From Tsukamurella sp. 8F (GTDB lineage: Bacteria > Actinomycetota > Actinomycetes > Mycobacteriales > Mycobacteriaceae), in assembly GCF_029167375.1 (NCBI RefSeq), contig NZ_JARFTP010000034.1, positions 1 through 43,176 on the forward strand: 43,176 nt of DNA, read 5' to 3'. Below the pieces are notes generated by a model. The model worked only from the letters and a program-made list of their open reading frames with translations. It was not told where the DNA came from and ran no database searches. The first letter of the stretch is position 1. Each line of letters opens with the position of its first letter. This document shows, one piece after another, positions 25,914 to 32,683 of the stretch. The position numbers and the translations under genes were made by a program.

Positions 25914-26110
25914 CGCGGGCCTGCTTCGGCCGACAGTGCGTAGGGCGGGTATGCGGTGCTGGCCAGCGAGGCAACCCCGGTGACCATCGCTGCGACGGCG
26001 ACGGGAAGGCCACGCTTCAGGGACAACCATCCGAATAGCTGTGCGGCAAAGGCTATTACGAACCAGGCGGTAGCGACGCCGAGCAGAAGATGGAGCGATG
26101 GGTCGGTCAC
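25910..26110 (-). CDS. Small membrane protein coupled to the antiporter
   Basis: The GTG start at 26110 follows a strong GGAGGA. The 66-residue product has two hydrophobic helices (about 8-26 and 32-52). The first, LHLLLGVATAWFVIAFAAQL with FG, closely resembles the first helix of the antiporter itself (FHVLLGVTVALFVIVATAQL with FG). This suggests a partial duplication of the antiporter's N-terminus. Its stop overlaps the antiporter ATG. It may be a small subunit or regulator of the transporter. Confidence 0.7.
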   Translation of the reverse strand: MTDPSLHLLLGVATAWFVIAFAAQLFGWLSLKRGLPVAVAAMVTGVASLASTAYPPYALSAEAGPR

Positions 26111-26315
26111 TGTATTCCTCCGTGCGCGTCCGATGCCGTTCGTCACCGAGGATTCAGAACGTGGTCGACCGGCGCGTTCGTTCGGGGCACCCCGGATCCG
26201 TCGAGGTGGCTGGGGCAGAGATGCTGGTAGTGGCGCGTGCCTCATTCGGCAGGGACCGGCAACGCGCCTTGCTTCCTGGCGCGCTCGATCACTGCGTGTG
26301 TCGTGAGGGCAGCGT

Positions 26316-26657
26316 CTACTCAGCGGATTCGACGGTGGTGTCGAACAGGTCGGGCACCTTCAGCGCGAGGGTCATGTCGCCCTCGACCTGGATCTTTCCG
26401 GTCAGGAACGCCTTCATGGCGTCTTGCCGGCCCTCCGCGATTGCGATCCACGTATCGCTGGTGGTAGTGAATGTGGTGTCGGGCTCGGATACGCCTCCGG
26501 GGATGACGTGTCCCTTCCCGTCCTTGATCTCGAAGGCCCAAAGTCCCTGCTCATCGTCGGTGATGTGCCATTGGATTGTCCGCTGGAGGTCCGCGGCTTC
26601 TTCGGGCTTGAACCGGCTCGGTAACTCCTCGAAGAACCCAGCCATCGTCAGCGTCAT
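26316..26657 (-). CDS. Stand-alone SCP2 (sterol carrier protein 2) domain protein
   Basis: The 113-residue product is one SCP2 domain. It has ADLQRTIQWHITDDEQGLWA for the first strand pair, the IKDGKGHVIPGG hairpin, PDTTFTTTSDTWIAIAEG leading to the ligand-tunnel helix, and QDAMKAFLTGKIQVEGDMTL at the C-terminal part. SCP2 domains bind fatty acyl chains, sterols and other lipids. The start follows AGGAG. The same fold appears as the C-terminal half of the three HxlR regulators, so a shared lipid or polyketide ligand is plausible. It lies between the antiporter unit and a SARP gene, all on the minus strand. Confidence 0.85.
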   Translation of the reverse strand: MTLTMAGFFEELPSRFKPEEAADLQRTIQWHITDDEQGLWAFEIKDGKGHVIPGGVSEPDTTFTTTSDTWIAIAEGRQDAMKAFLTGKIQVEGDMTLALKVPDLFDTTVESAE

Positions 26658-26724
26658 ATCGAACTCCTAGGTGCGTGCTCGAACTATCCGAGCGCGGTGA
26701 ACAGCTATAGTCCGAACGCTAACT

Positions 26725-26744
26725 ACACGCACTTCACTGCGTGT
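26725..26744 (-). terminator. 7-bp hairpin between SARP 1 and the SCP2 gene
   Basis: ACACGCA (26725-26731) and TGCGTGT (26738-26744) are exact complements over a 6-base loop. It lies 29 bases past the SARP stop and 68 bases before the SCP2 start, so it may be a terminator or an operator for the SCP2 gene. Confidence 0.4.
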
Positions 26745-26772
26745 TTCACGGGGTGTAAGTAGACGGGAAACC

Positions 26773-27825
26773 TCAGCCGATGAGCTTATCCTGCAACTCT
26801 ACAAATTCGCCGGGCAGCGATGCTCCATGATCCCGCTGGATCCCTTCTCTAAACTCTTCCAATCTCTTGGTTGCCGATCGTAGATCGCCCTTGAGCATCA
26901 AGGAGTTGATGACCGCCTGGTTCGCAAGAGGATTGTACTTGTCTATCCGAAGCATCTGGTAGGACGACTCCAGGAGTTCTTCTTCAAGGCCGCCGGCGCT
27001 GTCGAACTCCATGAGCCTGACCAGGGCGTACCAGCAGATCAGCCGATACTTCCGCCGATATACGTCAGCCCAGTCGCCCTCGTCTTGCAGCAGCGTTCCG
27101 CGCGAGACATATTCGGCGATGCGCCGGTAGTAGAAGCGGGCGCGGTCGGTGGCGCCGGCCCTGTCGGCGGCGCATCCGCGCTGGTAAAGCAGCTCGACGT
27201 CCGCGACATCTGTCCACCAGAGTTCGGCCGATTCGAAGCTGTACACCCGTTTGGCGTTGTGTCGGATGAAGGACGACTCCTCCCTCGGGCCCAGGCCGGG
27301 TTCGAGGGAGCGTTTGAGGCTGTGGATATTGACGTCAAACTGGGCAATAGCCTTTTCTCGGTCGGATTCAGGCCACAGTGCGTCTACGAACTCGTCTGCC
27401 GATCGGGGGCGCCCGGGGTTGAGTAGGAACCACAGAAGAATGGAGACACCTTTTCGTCGGGGCCCTACCTCGATCTGTTGGTCATCGCGAAAGAGACGTA
27501 ATGATCCGAAAAGATACGCACGATACGGGGACGCCTGCTCAAGTGCTCTCGGGTGATCGCTCGTCGCCGCGTCCGAGGATCCCTCCCCGGGAAGGGTGTT
27601 CGAGAGCTGGGACCCGGATCCACCGCTCTTCGCAGACAGAAGGCCGCGAAGCCGCAGGGCTCCAAGATCGACGCGCCCCTCGGACGGTCCATGCGCCCTC
27701 ATTGCCGGCGCCTCGGAGTGCGGGGCCACAGCTTGGTTGATGGCCGAAGGGCAGCGTCTGCGTAGGAACTTTGCGGTATCAAATGTTCGCCCCCAGTTGA
27801 TCTGATGTCGAGAACGTGAAGCCAT
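26773..27825 (-). CDS. SARP-family activator with BTAD domain, copy 1
   Basis: The 350-residue product has a poorly conserved N-terminal section of about 100 residues. An OmpR-type winged helix follows at about 102-185 (YRAYLFGSLRLFRDDQQIEV, RRKGVSILLWFLLNPG, DEFVDALWPE, DVNIHSLKRSLEP). A BTAD helical domain follows at about 200-345 (YQRGCAADRAGATDRARFYY, through LLESSYQMLRIDKYNPLANQ). SARPs activate antibiotic pathways by binding direct heptad repeats. The long N-terminus is unusual; an internal start such as ATG 27702 is possible. It shares clear similarity with the SARP at 29152 and probably arose by duplication. Confidence 0.82.
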   Translation of the reverse strand: MASRSRHQINWGRTFDTAKFLRRRCPSAINQAVAPHSEAPAMRAHGPSEGRVDLGALRLRGLLSAKSGGSGSQLSNTLPGEGSSDAATSDHPRALEQASPYRAYLFGSLRLFRDDQQIEVGPRRKGVSILLWFLLNPGRPRSADEFVDALWPESDREKAIAQFDVNIHSLKRSLEPGLGPREESSFIRHNAKRVYSFESAELWWTDVADVELLYQRGCAADRAGATDRARFYYRRIAEYVSRGTLLQDEGDWADVYRRKYRLICWYALVRLMEFDSAGGLEEELLESSYQMLRIDKYNPLANQAVINSLMLKGDLRSATKRLEEFREGIQRDHGASLPGEFVELQDKLIG

Positions 27826-27977
27826 GATTTGTCCGACTAACCGACTGGCCTGTGCGCTTGACCACGACCGTGCGACAGTCTCTACCTCACCGTCTGCTTT
27901 GACGATCGATTGCTGGGTTCGCCGTCACCGACCGCCCGCCCACCTCGCGTGACCGCTCGCCCAGTTGCTCATCGTTC

Positions 27978-28006
27978 ATACTCAACTGTACACGTGAAAG
28001 TCAAGC
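27978..28006 (+). repeat. Degenerate copy of the HxlR-3 promoter/start
   Basis: This segment matches the region at 28361-28389 with small gaps: TACTCAAC, then CAC and TGA with short insertions, then AAAGTCAAGC. It includes a GTG at the position corresponding to the HxlR ATG, but no HxlR coding sequence follows. It is either a duplicated operator or a relic of a lost HxlR gene. Confidence 0.5.
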
Positions 28007-28358
28007 ACGGGGGTGTAGTGGACCAGCTGCCGCTGCACTCGCCTGCCGGCGGGGCTCGCATCGCGATGTCCTTCCCGGCAGGCGACGATCCAGCTGTCTG
28101 TGGGACGCGACGATCGACGTCCTGCTCGGCTCGGTGTGAGCTGTCATAGTTGGCGGATCGACGAGGGTCGCCCCCCCTCCGAGCAACGGCGGGGCGTTAC
28201 GGTGGGCCCGGCGAGCCCACCGGCTCGGCATGGGAAGCGTCTGGCTGCGATTCATGGCCGGCGGCCGAAGTCGGTCACCTTGCATGCTGCCGACTCCCTT
28301 GGTGTCTCGACGACGTCAAGAACCGAGCCAGGTCCTCACTCTGCAACCGAACTTCGTA

Positions 28359-28364
28359 TATACT
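28359..28364 (+). promoter_or_regulatory. -10 box (TATACT) of HxlR gene 3, leaderless
   Basis: TATACT is followed by CAACCACAC and then the ATG at 28374, leaving a 9-base gap. The motif TATACTCAA is shared exactly with HxlR gene 1. Confidence 0.6.
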
Positions 28365-28373
28365 CAACCACAC

Positions 28374-29060
28374 ATGAGAAAGTCAAGCCTAGAGGAGTGG
28401 AAGATGGGTGGCTACCGTCAGTTTTGCGGTGTAGCTCGCGCCCTGGACCTAATAGGAGGGCGATGGTCGATGCTCATCGTCCGAGAACTCCTTGTGCGCC
28501 CAGCTCGCTATAGCGAGTTGAGGGAGTCGCTCCCTGGCATCGCCACGAACCTGCTGGCCAACCGGCTACGCGAGCTGGAGGCAGGCGGAGTTGTCGAACG
28601 ATCACTGAACACGACGACCAACAGCATCGTCTACTCCCTGACTCCGTGGGGGGAGGAGCTGCGAGCGGTCGTTGACCCGCTGGTTCGTTGGAGTGTTCCT
28701 CTGATGGTCTCGGGACCGCGAGCGGACGACACATTCCGGCCGCAGTGGCTTGTCGTCGCCTTGGAAGCTCTGTTGGAGGACGCCAGGTCGGCCAAGAAGG
28801 TCACATTCGGACTGGACGTCGAGGGCGCCCTGGTGACGGTGACCATCGACCGATCAGGCTGCCACGTCGAACTCGACACCGGAACGCGTCCCCAGACGGT
28901 GTTGCGCGTCGATCCGTTCGTGGCGCTTGGCCTTGCGTCAGGTGAGCTTCCAGCGGCCGACGCCATCGGCGCCGGCGTCCTCGAAGGTGACCCAGGCGTC
29001 ATATTCGAGGCCTTCGCGCCTCATACGCACCAAGCAGCGACACCAGCAAGGCTCGCCTGA
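28374..29060 (+). CDS. HxlR-family regulator with SCP2-like domain, copy 3
   Basis: The product is about 228 residues from ATG 28374; the frame is open further upstream, but the promoter geometry argues for this start. The HxlR winged-helix contains FCGVARALDLIGGRWSMLIV, LPGIATNLLANRLRELEAGG and YSLTPWGEEL, and the SCP2-like tail contains PQWLVVALEALLEDARSAKK. A second ATG at 28404, with a ribosome site (GAGGAG), is a possible alternative and would give a 218-residue protein. It lies between the two SARP genes and is transcribed toward SARP 2, convergently. Confidence 0.84.
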   Translation: MRKSSLEEWKMGGYRQFCGVARALDLIGGRWSMLIVRELLVRPARYSELRESLPGIATNLLANRLRELEAGGVVERSLNTTTNSIVYSLTPWGEELRAVVDPLVRWSVPLMVSGPRADDTFRPQWLVVALEALLEDARSAKKVTFGLDVEGALVTVTIDRSGCHVELDTGTRPQTVLRVDPFVALGLASGELPAADAIGAGVLEGDPGVIFEAFAPHTHQAATPARLA

Positions 29061-29151
29061 AAGGGCGGCCCAATCTGACGCCGCTTGCTGCGTTTCGCTC
29101 GATGCGAGGTGTTTGACGGATGGCCCGGCGACTCCGACTGGCAGGCAACAG

Positions 29152-29997
29152 TCACCGATCGGGATCGGCGCGTCTCGCCTGGTCCCACAGACGCTCGGCG
29201 GTGCTACTGTGATCCGCGGCCGAGGCCGGGCCGCCGACCGCGTCGATATAGGTCGCGAAGTAGTCGCCGGCTGCCAGGCCGTTTCCATGACGCATGCAGA
29301 CGTCGATAATAGCTGCCATCGCCTCCTCGGAGCAGGGATCATACTCCTGAATCAGCATCGCACACAGTAGAGCCTTGTGAATGAGTCCTTCAGTTATGTA
29401 TAGCGTCAGGAGTTCGTGTTGAACGGCCTGCTGATTGACCTCGTGAACGGCGCGATCGTCGTCGAACCGATCGTCGAAAAGGTCTTCAGGCAGAAAACCG
29501 TGCGCGTAGTAGTCGAGCAGGCGTTCGTAGTGCGCGATCGCCGTAACGTTGTCTCGGCTCTTCCGCGCTCGCCGCGCGGCCGCTGCGAGGGACTCGACCT
29601 CCGCTACGTCTGTCCACCAGACACCGTTCGTATCGAACCAATAATGCCCTGTCTTGTTGAGCCGGATGAATTTCGACTGTTCGCGAACTCCCAGCTCGGG
29701 TTCAAGAGCGTGTCGCAAATGATGCACGGCGACATGCAACCTATTCGTGCTGTCAGAGCCGTTCTCCGGCCACAGTAGATGGGAAAGTGTTGACGCATCG
29801 ACTCGCACATTCGGGTGCAGAAGAAACCACTTCAGGAGCTTCCGAGCGCTGGCCCTTCTAACCGCAGTAATTGCGCAATCGTCGCGAAGTACCTGGAACG
29901 GGCCGAACAGGTGGGCGCGGTAGTGTGGACGATCGGCCGGGCAGGCGCGGTCGGAACGTTGTAGGGTGTATTCTGTTTGGACGCTGCCTTGAGAAAT
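29152..29997 (-). CDS. SARP-family activator with BTAD domain, copy 2, no standard start codon
   Basis: From GTG 29808 the product contains only part of the winged helix, but the same frame continues upstream with clear homology to SARP 1 (YRAHLFGPFQVLRDD, against YRAYLFGSLRLFRDD in copy 1). This full-length frame runs back to a stop at 30042-30040 without any ATG, GTG or TTG before 29808. The best initiation candidate I find is ATT at 29997, about 9 bases after GGGGG; CTG is another option, and a frameshift from the frame starting at ATG 30056 is a third. The BTAD part (AVHEVNQQAVQHELLTLYIT, CAMLIQEYDPCSEEAMAAI) is intact. It may be functional with a rare start, or a decaying gene. Confidence 0.6.
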   Translation of the reverse strand: MSQGSVQTEYTLQRSDRACPADRPHYRAHLFGPFQVLRDDCAITAVRRASARKLLKWFLLHPNVRVDASTLSHLLWPENGSDSTNRLHVAVHHLRHALEPELGVREQSKFIRLNKTGHYWFDTNGVWWTDVAEVESLAAAARRARKSRDNVTAIAHYERLLDYYAHGFLPEDLFDDRFDDDRAVHEVNQQAVQHELLTLYITEGLIHKALLCAMLIQEYDPCSEEAMAAIIDVCMRHGNGLAAGDYFATYIDAVGGPASAADHSSTAERLWDQARRADPDR

Positions 29998-30042
29998 CTC
30001 GAAACCCCCAGTGTCGAAGTCGAGTTGAGCCTGTTGGCGTCA

Positions 30043-30846
30043 GTGCGACCTAACATGCGTCACCGTCGATTCCCCCCGAATCCGAAGCCATTGCAGTCCA
30101 CCGTTGCGGGCAAGTGGGCCGCGAGGTCTACGCGGATCAACCGTGGGTGTCAGGCGCGGCTGGCACCCAACTCCATCAACCAAACGCCGCGCATCTTGCG
30201 CTTCTCTTCCCCCGTCCGTAAGCCGCTTGACAACCCCAGTCAACCAGTGGTCCACGGTTCATGAGGTCCGGATCGATCGGGAAGCGGGGCACGATCGGCG
30301 CAGTCGGCGGTTGCGGTGACAGCGCCGTCGCCGTGAACACATGGATCGTGCAGTGGCGGCGGGCGGCGACGTCGGTTCGGGCGCTGACCTGCCGTAACAA
30401 GATCAGTCGCACTGATCGGCTTGCGGTCCCGGTCGGCGCCCGATAGGGACGAGCTGCCTGGCCGAGGAGCGGCGTTATGTCCGCCACTCTCCTCGCCCGC
30501 CGGCCCACACGTCACGGCACGGATGTCGAGGCCGCTCTGTGCCGGACCCCCCAAGCCTGGCGTGGAGCCACACGCGTCAGCAGCAGCCCAAAGCGGTCTC
30601 ACCGGTCGTCGTTGGGCCGTGCCTCGTTGAAATCTGCGCCGCGCCGGCTACAGAGACCTCCCTGGCAGATCTCGACAATTTAGGCACCAAACGGTGGACG
30701 CGGCGACCTGGTCCATCAGCGCACGCCATGCGACCCGTTAACTCGACCAGACCAAACGGGAATCCTCTTGAGCACTCCTTTCCTCGCAAGTAAGCCGAAC
30801 GGAATCGCCGCCGCCGACAGTGTCGATGAGAAAGGCGGCTGATTGG
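30043..30846. other. Control region upstream of the halogenase-PKS operon
   Basis: About 800 bases between SARP 2 and the first halogenase-like gene. I find no gene I can support. It should contain the promoter of the + strand halogenase-TE-PKS-ferredoxin operon and probably SARP binding repeats, but I could not define heptad repeats by eye. Confidence 0.45.
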
Positions 30847-32673
30847 ATGACGAAGGCTATTAGCGAACGACTGACAGAACTGTCAGATGACCAGCGTGCT
30901 GCGCTGACGGAGGCGCTTCGGGCCCGGCGTAGCGACGAGTCCGACAGACCGGGCCATGACGTCGTCGTTCTCGGTGGTGGCACGGCAGGCCTGACCCTGG
31001 CGCTGCAACTGCTCGGAGACATGCCGGACCTCCGGGTCGCGATCGTCGAACGGCGGGAGCACCCGGTGCCCGAGACGACACACAAGGTAGGCGAATCGAC
31101 GGTCGAGATCGCCGCACACTACCTGCGTGAGACGATGGGGCTGCGAGAGCACCTGGAAACAAGGCAGATCCGAAAGTTCGGCCTTCGGATGTTCTTCAGT
31201 ACCGACGACAACACCGACATAGGACGGCGTGTCGAACTCGGCAGTTCGCAGTTCCCGCCGCTCAATACCTACCAGCTCGACCGTGGGCGCCTGGAGAACG
31301 AACTAGCGCAACGGTGCGCCCGCGCCGGCGTCGACCTGCTATCGGGCCACATGGTGACTGGTGTCGATCTGTCATCCGCAGACTGCTATCACCAGGTTCG
31401 CCTGTCTGGACCCGATGGAGAACGCGAGCTGTCCGCGCGATGGATCGTCGACGCGTCGGGACGGAACAAACTTCTACAGCGACACAACCATGCGCAGAAG
31501 AAGGTACCGCACTCGGCGAACGCAGCGTGGTTCCGTATCGCTCATCCCATTGACGTCAACACCTGGAGCTCGGGAACCAACTGGTCGAATCGGATCACCG
31601 ATGGCGATCGCGCCATGTCGACCAACCATCTGATGGGACCGGGTTACTGGGTGTGGCTGATCCGACTCGCATCCGGGTCGACCAGCGTCGGCATCGTCGC
31701 CGAGTCCGATGCCCATCCGTTCCGGGACTTCAATCGCCTCGACAAGGCACTGGAGTGGTTGCGAGTCAAGGAACCTCAGTGTGCAGCTCTCATCGACGAG
31801 CACCGCGACGCCATCCAGGACTTCCACGTCATGCGGGACTACGCTTACAGCTGCGACAAGGTCTTCTCCGGCGACGAGAGGTGGTGTCTGACTGGCGAAT
31901 CCGCGCTCTTCCTCGATCCGCTCTACTCGCCGGGCCTGGACCTCATCGCGATCGGCAACGGCCTCGTCGTCGACCTGATAAGTAGATCGCAGCGCGGCGA
32001 GGACGTCACCGCGCTCGCAGCGATCCACGATCGACTGTTCCGTAGCGTCACCGAGATCTGGCTGGCGATCTATCAGGGCCAGTACCGACTGATGGGTAAC
32101 GCCCGAGTCATGTCGTCGAAGGTGATCTGGGACACAGCGTTCTACTGGGGCGTCTTCGGACTGCTCTTCTTTCAGGATAAGTTTCGAGTGGCCGCCACGA
32201 CCCCCGCCATCGCAGCCAACCTCGAGCGTCTCACGCAAATCAGCAATAGGATGCAGCAGTTCTTCCGCGAGTGGGAGTCAATCGACGACACGCAGCTGAC
32301 GGATCGATTCGTAGACCTCTATGCGCCACTGGATTTCATGGTGAAGCTGCACACGGGCATGGCGGACGCGCTGACCGATGTGGAGTTCGAAGCGAGATTC
32401 GCCGACAACACCCGACTCTTCGGACAGCTCGCCGGCCAGTTGATGAGCACGGTTATCGAAACGTACGCGGAGCGGACGCTCGCCGACGACGTGGTTGCCC
32501 GCATCCAAGAGTGGCAACGAGATTCTCTGGTCGCCGATCTCATCGCAACCTATCGACGCGAACGCAAGCAGAACCCGACCAGCACGAAGTGGATGATGGT
32601 GGGCCAGCCCGAGCCGCCAGCGATGACCGACGACCAGTGCAGCGTCGAGAACGCCGTAACTGCAACCGCATAG
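30847..32673 (+). CDS. Flavin-dependent halogenase-like enzyme 1, with N-terminal docking-like helix
   Basis: The product of about 608 residues belongs to the FAD-dependent (tryptophan-halogenase-like) family. The FAD-binding GGGTAG is at 43-48 and HKVGES contains Lys80, placed like the catalytic Lys of flavin halogenases. The WxWxIP motif is present as WVWLIR (268-273) with Pro replaced by Arg. DPLYSPGLDL forms the FAD/chloride-side loop. The start at ATG 30847 makes its first 27 residues (ISERLTELSDDQRAALTEAL) align with the N-terminus of the thioesterase at 34483, suggesting a shared docking helix. GTG 30820 and ATG 30826 are alternative starts. It is 10 bases upstream of its paralog. Halogenation, or flavin oxidation if the Arg matters, of an ACP-bound or free polyketide is inferred. 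Confidence 0.82.
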   Translation: MTKAISERLTELSDDQRAALTEALRARRSDESDRPGHDVVVLGGGTAGLTLALQLLGDMPDLRVAIVERREHPVPETTHKVGESTVEIAAHYLRETMGLREHLETRQIRKFGLRMFFSTDDNTDIGRRVELGSSQFPPLNTYQLDRGRLENELAQRCARAGVDLLSGHMVTGVDLSSADCYHQVRLSGPDGERELSARWIVDASGRNKLLQRHNHAQKKVPHSANAAWFRIAHPIDVNTWSSGTNWSNRITDGDRAMSTNHLMGPGYWVWLIRLASGSTSVGIVAESDAHPFRDFNRLDKALEWLRVKEPQCAALIDEHRDAIQDFHVMRDYAYSCDKVFSGDERWCLTGESALFLDPLYSPGLDLIAIGNGLVVDLISRSQRGEDVTALAAIHDRLFRSVTEIWLAIYQGQYRLMGNARVMSSKVIWDTAFYWGVFGLLFFQDKFRVAATTPAIAANLERLTQISNRMQQFFREWESIDDTQLTDRFVDLYAPLDFMVKLHTGMADALTDVEFEARFADNTRLFGQLAGQLMSTVIETYAERTLADDVVARIQEWQRDSLVADLIATYRRERKQNPTSTKWMMVGQPEPPAMTDDQCSVENAVTATA

Positions 32674-32683
32674 GGGAAACACA

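Larger units (their letters stand above)
27826..28373. other. Control region between SARP 1 and HxlR 3
   Basis: No gene is supported in this 548-base divergent gap. It contains a copy of the HxlR-3 promoter/start segment (listed separately at 27978-28006) and the real promoter of HxlR 3 at 28359-28364. Confidence 0.5.

Noticed and set aside
30240-30800. Several overlapping frames of about 60-120 codons in the region before the halogenase operon
   Set aside because: They lie in high-GC non-coding sequence on both strands, lack ribosome sites and resemble no family.
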